From the NCBI GenBank assembly GCA_029861675.1, contig JAOTYV010000052.1, forward strand, positions 1-20,668: a DNA stretch of 20,668 nucleotides, read 5' to 3'. Below, one piece after another: positions 7,261 to 14,081 of this stretch; positions within the stretch are counted from its first letter, which is position 1, and the number at the start of each line of letters is the position of its first letter. Made by a program: the position numbers and the translations under genes. Source of the stretch: Alphaproteobacteria bacterium. Lineage in GTDB: Bacteria; Pseudomonadota; Alphaproteobacteria; UBA8366. The notes beneath the pieces are model-generated. The model was not told where the DNA came from, did not search any database, and saw only the letters and a program-made list of their open reading frames with translations.

Positions 7261-8235
7261 TCAGGCAACCGCCGCCGGTTTGTCGGTGGTCGCCGATTGC
7301 ACGATGGCCTCGAATACGGCCACGCCGTGGATTGCCTGATCGTTCGGCAGGGGATAGGGCGCGCCGCCGCCTGCCGCGTCGGCGAAGGCTTCCAGCTCGG
7401 CTTTTTCCTTGTCGAACTTCGGAAAATCGATGCGTTCGACACCGCCGACGACGGGGCGGTGGGTGAAGGTGAGTTCATCGCGGATTTCGATCGACCCGCT
7501 CGAGCCGAAGACCTCGATGCGCTGCGTCGGCACGGTGGCCGAAAGTGTGCCGAGATAGCCGGTCATGCCGCTCTCGAATTCGAACAGCATCGGCGTGGTG
7601 TCGTCGATATCGACGGTCAAGGCGCGGCGTTTGCTGATCGCCCGGACCATTTTGATCGGACCGAACAGGTCGATCACCGCATCGACCATGTGAATACCCA
7701 TGCCCCCCATGCCGCCGGCCGGGCTTTCGCTGCGATCCGAACGCCAGCCATCGGCCGGGTAGCTCATGGCCCCGGAGCCGGAGAAATTGGTCTCCACGTG
7801 CAGAAGTGTGCCGAGCGCGTCCGCGGCAAGCCGTGATCGCAGTTCGGCTATCGACGGCAAGAACCGCCGGTTATGCCCAAGCGCAAGAACGACACCGGCC
7901 GCATCGGCGGCGGCCACCGCCTGCTCCGCGCTCGACTTCGTCAAGGTAAACGGCTTTTCGACGAAGACATGCTTGCCGGCCTTGGCGGCGGCGATGATCT
8001 GTTCCGCGTGTTGCTGATGCGGCGTGGCCAGGACGATTGCGTCGATGGCATCGTTCTTAAGCAAGGCATCATAGTCGCCGCTCAACGGGAAGCCTTGCCG
8101 CTCCGCGTAGTCTTGCGCCTTCGGCACGGTTCGGGTGACGCCGGCCTTGAATTGGATTTTTTTGCTGTGCCCCTGAACCGAATCGACCAATACTTGACCC
8201 CATCGGCCAAGACCGACGATCGCTGCATTCAACAT
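7261..8235 (-). CDS. Gfo/Idh/MocA family NAD(P)-dependent oxidoreductase
   Basis: This 324-residue protein has an N-terminal Rossmann fold (AAIVGLGRWGQ at residues 4-14). The family motif HVFVEKPFTLT follows; its Lys is the usual catalytic lysine after the dinucleotide fold. The C-terminal alpha/beta domain has GGMGGMGIHMVDAVIDLFGP, which carries the conserved His near the active site. Members oxidise or reduce sugars, inositols and related cyclic compounds; the substrate cannot be told from this sequence. I chose the ATG at 8235 because it sits right before the Rossmann strand and has GGAAAA upstream. A TTG at 8298 would add 21 residues with no family similarity. The gene lies downstream of the MlaC-like gene on the same strand with a 136-base gap, so co-transcription is possible but not evident. 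It is convergent with the carboxylase operon. Confidence 0.88.
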   Translation of the reverse strand: MLNAAIVGLGRWGQVLVDSVQGHSKKIQFKAGVTRTVPKAQDYAERQGFPLSGDYDALLKNDAIDAIVLATPHQQHAEQIIAAAKAGKHVFVEKPFTLTKSSAEQAVAAADAAGVVLALGHNRRFLPSIAELRSRLAADALGTLLHVETNFSGSGAMSYPADGWRSDRSESPAGGMGGMGIHMVDAVIDLFGPIKMVRAISKRRALTVDIDDTTPMLFEFESGMTGYLGTLSATVPTQRIEVFGSSGSIEIRDELTFTHRPVVGGVERIDFPKFDKEKAELEAFADAAGGGAPYPLPNDQAIHGVAVFEAIVQSATTDKPAAVA

Positions 8236-8371
8236 GAGTTTTTCCGTATTTAGGTTTGACCAAGCCGTCACTATCGCGCGCGGTGTTGCGGTCGGCAAGG
8301 ATATGGCGGGTAACGCGACCTTGGCGCGGCAGGGAAGGCTTAGGGGTATCCCAGGCGCTGTGCTGCGCCGG

Positions 8372-9001
8372 TCAACTGGCTTCCGAAAGCTGCGCCAAGC
8401 GGTCCTGGAGCCTGCTCAACAGGCCGTCGATGCCGTGTTTGCGCAGAATAGACTCAAATTCGGAACGCTGGGTGACAGCCATGCTGATCCCTTCGACGTA
8501 AATGTCGATGATCTTCAGCCGTTCGCCGACCCGGCGCACACGCCAATTGGCGTTGAACCCATCGCCGCCCTCGCGTTCAATCCGTGTATGGACGATGACA
8601 TCGCGTCGTCCCGCCTCGGTGGTTCTGATGACCCTGAAACTTTCACCGGAATAGCCGCCCAGCCGCACCGAATAGGTTTTCAGCACCCATTGGCTGAATA
8701 ACTTTCTGTACTTGGATTGTTGGGTCTCATTCATCTTGCGCCAGTAGCCGCCGACGACGAATCGGCCGATCTTGTCCATCGCAAAATCATCGCGCAGCAA
8801 GTCACGGAACTTGTCTTCCCGTTGCTGCAACGAGCCGTTCGGTGTCGACAAGACCTGGATCGCCTGTTCGGCCAAATTTTTGATAAAATGGGCCGGATCG
8901 GCGGAAATACTCCGAGAATTGGCTGCGGCTACGTGCGTCGCGCTCGCTGCGATAAGCAAAACAGACGCGAATACATGAACCGATACGTCGCGAGCGTACA
9001 T
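8372..9001 (-). CDS. MlaC/Ttg2D family periplasmic phospholipid-binding protein
   Basis: This 209-residue protein starts with an export signal: a hydrophobic stretch VFASVLLIAASATHVAAA with likely cleavage after Ala near residue 27. The mature part matches the MlaC/Ttg2 family: FIKNLAEQAIQVL near the N-terminus, RDDFAMDKIGRFVVGGYWRKM, YRKLFSQWVLKTYSVRLGGY, then IVHTRIER, NWRVRRVGERLKIIDIYVEGISM and a final QRSEFESILRKHGIDGLL. MlaC carries phospholipids between the outer and inner membranes with the MlaFED transporter; HpnM, in hopanoid gene clusters, is a close relative. Neither mlaFED nor hopanoid genes are in the window, so the pathway is open. The ATG at 9001 has GGGTGG about 9 bases upstream. 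The 204 bases before it (9002-9205) are AT-rich and probably hold the promoter; a TTGACT and a TATATT are there, but their 22-base spacing is too long to call. Confidence 0.87.
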   Translation of the reverse strand: MYARDVSVHVFASVLLIAASATHVAAANSRSISADPAHFIKNLAEQAIQVLSTPNGSLQQREDKFRDLLRDDFAMDKIGRFVVGGYWRKMNETQQSKYRKLFSQWVLKTYSVRLGGYSGESFRVIRTTEAGRRDVIVHTRIEREGGDGFNANWRVRRVGERLKIIDIYVEGISMAVTQRSEFESILRKHGIDGLLSRLQDRLAQLSEAS

Positions 9002-9205
9002 CCTTTGATACCACCCAAAAATGATACTTCCAACGCGTTGAGACGTTCTTCGTTTTTATCTCCCTGATTAGAAATATAGCGGCATTTGTCTTCGGATTTA
9101 AGTCAATTACGCTGAAATTTTGGGCTATCTCACAAGCAATTGAAATCAAATTGTGAATTTTTTCGGCAGCCAATATTATCGGGCCTCGGCGGCTACCCCA
9201 TCGGA

Positions 9206-9679
9206 TTAGTCCTTTCCGGCAAGCCGAAGCGGCGATGCATCGGCGGCGCGGATCGTATCTTCGCGGCTCCGGGTGATTTCCACACCGACGCTCGCAGCTT
9301 CTTCGATCGCTTCGAGTTTTTCGATGCGCACGGTGACCTGCAATGCGCGCGGGTCGCCAAGGCACAGCGCCGCGACCTGATCGGCCAATGTTTCGGCTAA
9401 TTTCACATGGCCACGCGCAGCCAGAGCGCGGATCTCATCGATAATTTTTTCATAACACATCACGTCGTCATATTTATCCGCGGTCGGGTCGGGAAGCTCG
9501 GATACCCGGAGATCGAGGTTAAGCCGAATGCGCTGCTGACGATTTTCCTCGTGGCTCCAGACGCCGATCTGCCACGGCAGAACCAAATCGCGCACCAGAA
9601 TTCGGTAGGACCGCCGGCTGTGCGGTCCGGGATCATCGCCGGGCGCCGCGCCGCCGCGTTGCTGAGGGGTAAATTTCAA
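9206..9679 (-). CDS. folB: Dihydroneopterin aldolase
   Basis: FolB cleaves 7,8-dihydroneopterin to 6-hydroxymethyl-dihydropterin and glycolaldehyde in folate synthesis. The 157-residue product has the FolB core: YRILVRDLVLPWQIGVWSHE with the active-site Glu, then QRIRLNLDLRV, the strand region YEKIIDEIRAL, HVKLAETLADQVAALCL and the family signature VRIEKLEAIEEAASVGVEI. The core is about 120 residues, so roughly 25 residues at the N-terminus are extra and rich in Gly and Pro. No ATG occurs before the core. The TTG at 9679 is preferred because GGGAGG sits 8 bases upstream; the alternative is the GTG within RILVRD, which would cut into the first strand. The gene is divergent from folP, with 172 bases between the starts, so a shared regulatory region is likely. 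Confidence 0.88.
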   Translation of the reverse strand: MKFTPQQRGGAAPGDDPGPHSRRSYRILVRDLVLPWQIGVWSHEENRQQRIRLNLDLRVSELPDPTADKYDDVMCYEKIIDEIRALAARGHVKLAETLADQVAALCLGDPRALQVTVRIEKLEAIEEAASVGVEITRSREDTIRAADASPLRLAGKD

Positions 9680-9851
9680 CTGCCGCGCCTCCCTGCGCCT
9701 GGTTGTCTTCGGTGGCCGCGCCCAATTCAGCTCCGGATGCGGCGTCGCGAAGGCTTGCGGTCCGAAGAGACAGGTAGCATATCCTTATTCGGACTTCCTC
9801 GGTAAAGTGCCGCGCGGCGGCTCACGAGTCGACGGAATTCCCGAGGTAGGC

Positions 9852-10751
9852 ATGCGGCTGACCGACCGATTCGATTGGGGACAACGAAGCTATATTATGG
9901 GCATCGTCAACGTGACCCCGGATTCGTTCTCGGGTGACGGCCTTTTGGCGGGGTCGGATTGGGTCGATAGGGCGGTTGCGCTTGCCGGCGACTTCATCGC
10001 CGCCGGCGCGGACATTCTGGATATTGGCGGCGAAAGCACGCGTCCCGGCTCGCGGGCCGTATCGGCTGAGGAGGAGGCGGCACGGGTTTGTCCGGTGCTG
10101 GAGGCGCTTTCGGCGGCGTATCCGGCCACCGTGTTGTCGGTGGATACCTCGAAAGCGGCGGTGGCAGAGGTTGCTCTGCGTGCCGGTGCCGCCATCATCA
10201 ACGATATTTGGGCGCTAAAAGCCGATCCGGAAATCGCCGGGTTCGCCGCCGCGAGCGGTGCGCCGGTCGTGCTGATGCATAACCGCAGCCGACCCCGCGA
10301 TATCGAACGCGATGCGAAGCTCGGGGGACGGTATCTGGGCGCTCATTATGAGCACTTGATTGAGGACATGTCGGCGGAAATGCGGGTGTTGGCGGCCGAC
10401 GCGGTTGCTGCCGGCGTGGATCCCGCGCAAATCATTCTCGATCCGGGTATCGGTTTCGGTAAGACGGTGACGCAAAACCTCGCGCTCATCAATCACCTCG
10501 ATCAATTCAAATCCTTGGGATATCCGCTGCTCGTGGGGCCAAGCCGGAAATCGTTTATCGGCCATGTGCTGGATCTCGGGCCCGACGAACGGGAGGAAGG
10601 CACCGCCGCCGCGATGGCGATAAGCGTTATCCGCGGCGCGGATATCGTACGCGCACACGACGTGGCGACGGTGGTTCGCATCGCCCGCATGGCCGATGCG
10701 ATCCTGCGGGCGCCGGCGGATGGCGGGGACTCCGGCCGGGGCCGTGCGTGA
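9852..10751 (+). CDS. folP: Dihydropteroate synthase
   Basis: FolP joins 6-hydroxymethyl-dihydropterin pyrophosphate to 4-aminobenzoate and is the sulfonamide target. The 299-residue product shows the family motifs in order: MGIVNVTPDSFSGDG (16-30), ADILDIGGESTRPGS, LSVDTSKAAVAE, IINDIWALK, PVVLMHNRS, IILDPGIGFGKT, LVGPSRKSFIG and the final IVRAHDVATVVRIARMADAI. The family usually has FAD(A/G)GG after the first motif and this protein has a close variant. I chose the ATG at 9852, which has GAGGTAGG just upstream and starts next to the first barrel strand. A GTG at 9807 in the same frame would add 15 residues. The stop overlaps the folK start (TGATG), so the two are translationally coupled. A weak promoter-like pair, TTGCGG (9755-9760) with CATATC (9778-9783), lies upstream. 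Confidence 0.94.
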   Translation: MRLTDRFDWGQRSYIMGIVNVTPDSFSGDGLLAGSDWVDRAVALAGDFIAAGADILDIGGESTRPGSRAVSAEEEAARVCPVLEALSAAYPATVLSVDTSKAAVAEVALRAGAAIINDIWALKADPEIAGFAAASGAPVVLMHNRSRPRDIERDAKLGGRYLGAHYEHLIEDMSAEMRVLAADAVAAGVDPAQIILDPGIGFGKTVTQNLALINHLDQFKSLGYPLLVGPSRKSFIGHVLDLGPDEREEGTAAAMAISVIRGADIVRAHDVATVVRIARMADAILRAPADGGDSGRGRA

Positions 10752-11242
10752 TGGTCGAAGTCTACATCGCGCTCGGCAGCAATCTTGGGGACCGGCGGGA
10801 AAATCTGCAGCGCGCCACGGCTTCCCTATCCGACTATCTGGAAGTCCAGACATGTTCCACCATCATTGAAACCGCGGCTCAGTACCTCGAGGCACAGCCC
10901 GATTTTCTCAATATGGTGCTGATGGGCCAGACCGCCTTGGCGGCGGCGGAATTGCTGCAGGGCGTTCAATCGCTGGAGCGCCGGATCGGCCGCGTGCCAT
11001 CGCCGCGATTCGGTCCGCGGGCGATCGATATCGATATATTGTATTACGGCGACGAAATTATCGACCGGCCGGAACTCCAAGTGCCGCACCCGCGTTTGCA
11101 CGAGCGTTTGTTTGTACTTCAGCCGTTGTTGGAAATAGCGCCGGATTTCCGCCATCCGCAGATCGAAAAAACGACTCGTGAAATGATCGAGGCCCTCAAT
11201 TCAAGACTTCGGGAAGTTACCGTGGCGAAATGTCGCGATTAA
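10751..11242 (+). CDS. folK: 6-hydroxymethyl-dihydropterin pyrophosphokinase (HPPK)
   Basis: FolK transfers pyrophosphate from ATP to 6-hydroxymethyl-dihydropterin, making the substrate of FolP. The 163-residue product starts VYIALGSNLGDRRENLQRA, has ETAAQYLEAQPDFLNMVL, and the signature GPRAIDIDILYYGDEII followed by VPHPRLHERLFVLQPLLEI. Both Asp residues of the Mg-binding DIDIL motif are present. The length is normal for a single-domain bacterial HPPK, with a slightly longer C-terminal tail that ends in Lys/Arg-rich sequence. The ATG at 10751 overlaps the folP stop by one base. A GTG directly before it (10748) is a possible but less likely start. No gene follows in the operon: the next 80 bases are very AT-rich and lead to the XRE regulator. 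Confidence 0.94.
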   Translation: MVEVYIALGSNLGDRRENLQRATASLSDYLEVQTCSTIIETAAQYLEAQPDFLNMVLMGQTALAAAELLQGVQSLERRIGRVPSPRFGPRAIDIDILYYGDEIIDRPELQVPHPRLHERLFVLQPLLEIAPDFRHPQIEKTTREMIEALNSRLREVTVAKCRD

Positions 11243-11328
11243 GGGAAAAATAATAACCTTGCATTACTAATATAAAGTGCTCAATTATTACAATGTTGCA
11301 TTTATCCTAAAAGATATGGGTCGTGATT

Positions 11329-11649
11329 ATGTTGGCTATGAAATGTGTAATTGACGAGAACCGAATTCAGCGCATGCGGTCGCGCGAAGCCGTGTGGTTC
11401 CGGGGGTTGCGCCGGTCGGCGCAGGTGACTTCGATCGAACTCGCGGAGCAGATTGGCGCTGAAGTTGAATTGGTCGAGGCTTTGGAAAGCGGGGAAAAGG
11501 AAGTTCCCGCCGCGCTTTACCCGGATTTTGCCGTGGTATTCGGCGTTTCCGTACAAGAATTTGCCAAAACCTGTCTCATGTATGAAAAGCCGAGCGCCTA
11601 TGAGGCGTTGTTCGGTGCTCTGCCTGAAGAAATTCGCGCCGCCGCCTAG
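11329..11649 (+). CDS. Small XRE-type helix-turn-helix protein
   Basis: The 106-residue product has a likely lambda-repressor-type helix-turn-helix. Its core runs RGLRRSAQVTSIELAEQIGA, then VELVEALESGEKEVPAALYP and DFAVVFGVSVQEFAK, the normal helix 2-3 and helix 5 spacing of the Cro/C1 family. The second helix (TSIELAEQIGA) would be the start of the DNA-reading unit. No ligand-binding domain is attached. The start is uncertain: GTG 11323, ATG 11329 and ATG 11338 are all in frame, and 11329 has GGG 8 bases upstream. The upstream 11243-11328 is strongly AT-rich compared with its neighbours, fitting a promoter, with TTGCAT at 11259 as a possible -35. Its target is unknown. Closeness to folK may be chance, because the AT-rich gap separates them. 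Confidence 0.72.
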   Translation: MLAMKCVIDENRIQRMRSREAVWFRGLRRSAQVTSIELAEQIGAEVELVEALESGEKEVPAALYPDFAVVFGVSVQEFAKTCLMYEKPSAYEALFGALPEEIRAAA

Positions 11650-11680
11650 CCGGCGTCGCCGGACGGTTTTTACTCGTTTC

Positions 11681-11728
11681 AAAGAATAAGCGCGCCTCTC
11701 GAATCGTCGGAGGCGCGCTTATTCTTTT
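11681..11728. terminator. Bidirectional terminator between two convergent genes
   Basis: A perfect 18-bp inverted repeat has its left arm at 11681-11698 (starts AAAGAATAAGCGCG) and its right arm at 11710-11727 (ends GCGCTTATTCTTT), with an 11-base loop. Each arm begins with an A-rich and ends with a T-rich part, so a GC stem followed by a T-rich tail forms on either strand. It lies 31 bases after the XRE gene stop and 40 bases after the hydrolase stop on the other strand. Confidence 0.88.
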
Positions 11729-11767
11729 GCAAAAGGCCGCGCGGCCGGCAGTGAGCGCCGATTCGGC

Positions 11768-12616
11768 TTAACGCCGTAAATGCGTCTCGAAAAATTCGAG
11801 AACCGGGTCAACCGACGCGCGCGTCAGCCGGTCGGCGTAATCGATATAGCAAATTTCAATATCTCCGCCCGCGTCGCGATAATTTCGGGCGAACCGTTCC
11901 GGCTCATTGAGGTCGGCGTCGGAGTCGAGGTCGCGGTAATCATGCACGATGTCGGGCCGTCCTTGGACCCACAACGCCGGCGGCGTTTGGACGGCTTCGC
12001 CGCGCTCGAGGGCCAGCATCGGGTTGCCTTCGGCCATCGTATCCTCGGTTTTCCAGTACAAATCATGCCGCTCCGGAATGTCTCCGACCCAGCTCGGCGG
12101 GGAAGCTTCCGCGAGCGCCCGCTTCGCATGCCGGTAGCGGGACAACGGGTTGATGACCGGCCATAACATGGCGATGCAGCATACGGTCGCGTCTTGTGCA
12201 TCGAGTGCGATTTCCGCGTATCGGGGGTCATGCGGCCGCATTCCGGCCAGCATGGCGAGATGGCCGCCGCTGGATTGTCCGCAAAGGGCGACCCGTTCGC
12301 CATCAAGGCGATATTCGTCCGCATGTGCCTTCAGCCACCGGACCGCATAATTTATGTCGATCAGCGAGCTGGGATAGGCGTCCGCGGCGTGGCGGAAATC
12401 CAGCGAAGCGGCGGCGAAACCGGCCTTGGCCAGGATTTCGTCCCGATCGTAGCATTCCGACATATTGCCCTTGGTCCAGGCGCCGCCGTGCAGATCGAGC
12501 ACAACGGGGAAAGGGCCGTCGCCCGGCGGGGTAAACAACCGTAGCGTCATCGCCCTGTCGCCGTGGCGCGTGTATTCGATGTCCTGCGTCGTAATTTCCA
12601 ACGTATCGGTCTGCAT
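11768..12616 (-). CDS. Alpha/beta hydrolase, esterase/lipase-like
   Basis: This 282-residue protein has the fold of small carboxylesterases. The oxyanion motif HGGAW is at 43-47 and the nucleophile elbow GQSSG at 113-117, with Ser115 as the catalytic residue. A cap-like segment with LWPVINPLSRY follows, then PPALWVQGRPDIVHDY, where Asp222 may be the acid. The expected catalytic His in a motif such as GxxHxF near residue 260 is not seen; the segment there reads YIDYADRLTRAS. Other His residues near the C-terminus are His225 and His279. It may be an atypical member or use another His; see the findings. No signal peptide is present, so it is probably cytoplasmic. The ATG at 12616 has the ribosome site GAGGAGA 6-7 bases upstream; a TTG at 12634 would place that site inside the gene. 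Confidence 0.82.
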   Translation of the reverse strand: MQTDTLEITTQDIEYTRHGDRAMTLRLFTPPGDGPFPVVLDLHGGAWTKGNMSECYDRDEILAKAGFAAASLDFRHAADAYPSSLIDINYAVRWLKAHADEYRLDGERVALCGQSSGGHLAMLAGMRPHDPRYAEIALDAQDATVCCIAMLWPVINPLSRYRHAKRALAEASPPSWVGDIPERHDLYWKTEDTMAEGNPMLALERGEAVQTPPALWVQGRPDIVHDYRDLDSDADLNEPERFARNYRDAGGDIEICYIDYADRLTRASVDPVLEFFETHLRR

Positions 12617-12935
12617 TGAACGTCTCCTCAGCAAGATTCAGTCCGATGATGCCCCCAACTGAGCGCGGCGTCACCCCCATAGAGCGCCTTCGAGCACAAT
12701 CCGGGGGGAAATGGCCGGAGAGTGTGGTGTGCGGCTGTGAGCGCTCGGAGCGGATTTTCAGACCCGCTAAGGGCGTCGTGTACCCCTTACTGTTGAATTG
12801 TTCCCAAATCGAAACCGGGCTAGATTAAGGGCACTACTCAAGCATAATTTTGCGATGATTTCTCGAATCGTCGAATAGATCGGGGAGTCGTGGAATCTAT
12901 CGCAGTAACAATGCGCTCAAGGGAGAAGCATACGA
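12617..12935. other. Divergent intergenic region before hydrolase and TRAP genes
   Basis: These 319 bases hold no convincing gene. The hydrolase ribosome site is at the left end. An inverted repeat TAAGGG (12768-12773) and CCCTTA (12784-12789) has a 10-base loop, and a third TAAGGG occurs at 12826-12831. The right half becomes AT-richer toward the TRAP gene, and AGGGAGAAG before 12936 is its likely ribosome site. A 70-codon frame from TTG 12616 has no ribosome site or recognisable motif and is not called. Confidence 0.55.
12798..12826 (+). promoter_or_regulatory. Weak candidate promoter of the TRAP solute-binding gene
   Basis: TTGTTC (12798-12803) and TAGATT (12821-12826) are 17 bases apart, giving three and four matches to the sigma-70 boxes. 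It lies 110 bases before the ATG and between TAAGGG half-sites, one of which begins at the last base of the -10 box. This is a motif match only. Confidence 0.22.
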
Positions 12936-13994
12936 ATGATTAAATCCGGAATTTCCGTTTTCGTGGCCGGCGGCGCCGCCCTGATGCTTGCGTCGGTGGC
13001 GGCCCCGACGAGTTCACTCGCCGCAATGAAAAGTTGCGACGGGCCCAAGGTCACATGGAAGTATTCGCTGTGGGGCAAACGGCGGGCGGTGACCGAAGGA
13101 TCCGAGTACGTTTCCAAAGCGGTCAAAGACGCTACCTGCGGCAATTTCAACATCAAGCTCTACTATGGTGAGCAGCTCTCAAAGGCGAAGGAAAACCTTG
13201 ATGGGCTCAAGGTCGGCGCGATCGAAGCCGCCTTCGTTTGCTCGGCCTATCATCCCGGCAAGGTCCGCGCCATGGGTGTGCTGGATCTGCCGTTCCTGCC
13301 GTTCACCAGCTGGAAGCAAATGCGCAAGGTGTATGACACGCTGTGGGAGACGAAAGAGCTCCAGGCTTCCTTAGCCAAGTGGAACTCGATTCGCTACATC
13401 CAGAACCTGCTGCCGTCTTATGAGTATATGGGCCGCGGTGCGGCGCCGAAATCGGTTGCCGACTTTAAGGGCAAACGGTTGAGGGCGCTGGGTGGCATGG
13501 GCAAGGCCGCTGCGGCCGTCGGCGCGGTGCCGACGACGATGCCGGCTTCCGAGACCTATACCGCCCTGCAGCGCGGCACGGTCGACGCGATCGGATTCCC
13601 GTTCACCTATACCTTCGCCGCATACAAGTTGGACGAGATTTCCGACTGGTACACGACCAATCTGGCAGCGGGCAACGTCAACTGCATCATGGCGTTGAAC
13701 AAGGACGCCCATGCCAAGCTTCCGAAGGCCTATAAGCAGGTCCTGGAAGATGTGAAGGACGGGGCATACAAGGCGATGATCGCCGCCTATGCCGCCAAGG
13801 ATAAGATCAATCTTCCGAAATGGTCGAAGTCGAAGATGAAGGCCGTGAAGTTCAGCGAGAAAGATCTCGATGCGTTTCGCAAGATCGGCGGCAAGCCGGT
13901 CTGGGATGCCTGGGTCAAGGAGAACGAAGGCAAGCTGCCCGCGCGCAAATTGCTGGACCTCGTCTTGAAGACGGCCAAGGACGCCGGAATGTAA
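12936..13994 (+). CDS. TRAP transporter solute-binding protein, DctP family
   Basis: The 352-residue product has a Sec signal (IKSGISVFVAGGAALMLASV, cleavage probably after SSLAA near residue 29). The mature protein has the DctP-family features: KVTWKYSLWGKRRA at the start, LYYGEQLSKAKENLDGLKVGAIEAAF, and LDLPFLPFTSW. The characteristic segment is FKGKRLRALGGMG, followed by GAVPTTMPASETYTALQRGTVDAIGFP. The Arg of KRLRAL is the residue that usually pairs with the carboxylate of the ligand, so an organic acid is expected, but the compound is unknown. TRAP systems also need the small DctQ and large DctM membrane proteins, and neither is adjacent. The gene stands alone, with its own terminator 28 bases downstream and a divergent hydrolase upstream. 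It may work with a membrane pair encoded elsewhere. Confidence 0.9.
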   Translation: MIKSGISVFVAGGAALMLASVAAPTSSLAAMKSCDGPKVTWKYSLWGKRRAVTEGSEYVSKAVKDATCGNFNIKLYYGEQLSKAKENLDGLKVGAIEAAFVCSAYHPGKVRAMGVLDLPFLPFTSWKQMRKVYDTLWETKELQASLAKWNSIRYIQNLLPSYEYMGRGAAPKSVADFKGKRLRALGGMGKAAAAVGAVPTTMPASETYTALQRGTVDAIGFPFTYTFAAYKLDEISDWYTTNLAAGNVNCIMALNKDAHAKLPKAYKQVLEDVKDGAYKAMIAAYAAKDKINLPKWSKSKMKAVKFSEKDLDAFRKIGGKPVWDAWVKENEGKLPARKLLDLVLKTAKDAGM

Positions 13995-14022
13995 TGTGAC
14001 GACGTTTCGCTAGTCGACTGGG

Positions 14023-14057
14023 AAGGGCGCCTTGGTTGAGTTCAAGGCGCCCTTTTC
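14023..14057 (+). terminator. Rho-independent terminator after the TRAP gene
   Basis: The perfect 11-bp arms AAGGGCGCCTT (14023-14033) and AAGGCGCCCTT (14044-14054) enclose a 10-base loop, followed by TTC and a T-rich stretch. The opposite strand has no T run, so it acts on the plus strand. Confidence 0.85.
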
Positions 14058-14081
14058 ATTTGTCGTTACCGGATCGGAGGG

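Noticed and set aside
8236..8298. N-terminal extension of the Gfo/Idh/MocA protein from TTG 8298
   Set aside because: The added 21 residues do not fit the family, and the ATG at 8235 starts directly before the Rossmann strand with a ribosome site.
8354..8369. Hairpin GGCGC/GCGCC just after the MlaC-like gene
   Set aside because: The stem is only 5 bp and there is no T run on the relevant strand, so it is not called a terminator.
9807..9851. Longer folP from GTG 9807
   Set aside because: The ATG at 9852 has GAGGTAGG directly upstream and begins at the usual place for the family.
12616..12828. Possible 70-codon plus-strand gene between hydrolase and TRAP genes
   Set aside because: It has a TTG start with no ribosome site and no motif, and it overlaps the expected promoter area.
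11697..12873. The 13-mer TCTCGAATCGTCG occurs at both 11697-11709 and 12861-12873
   Set aside because: A few 13-base coincidences are expected in 20 kb. One copy is mostly the loop of a terminator and the flanks do not match.
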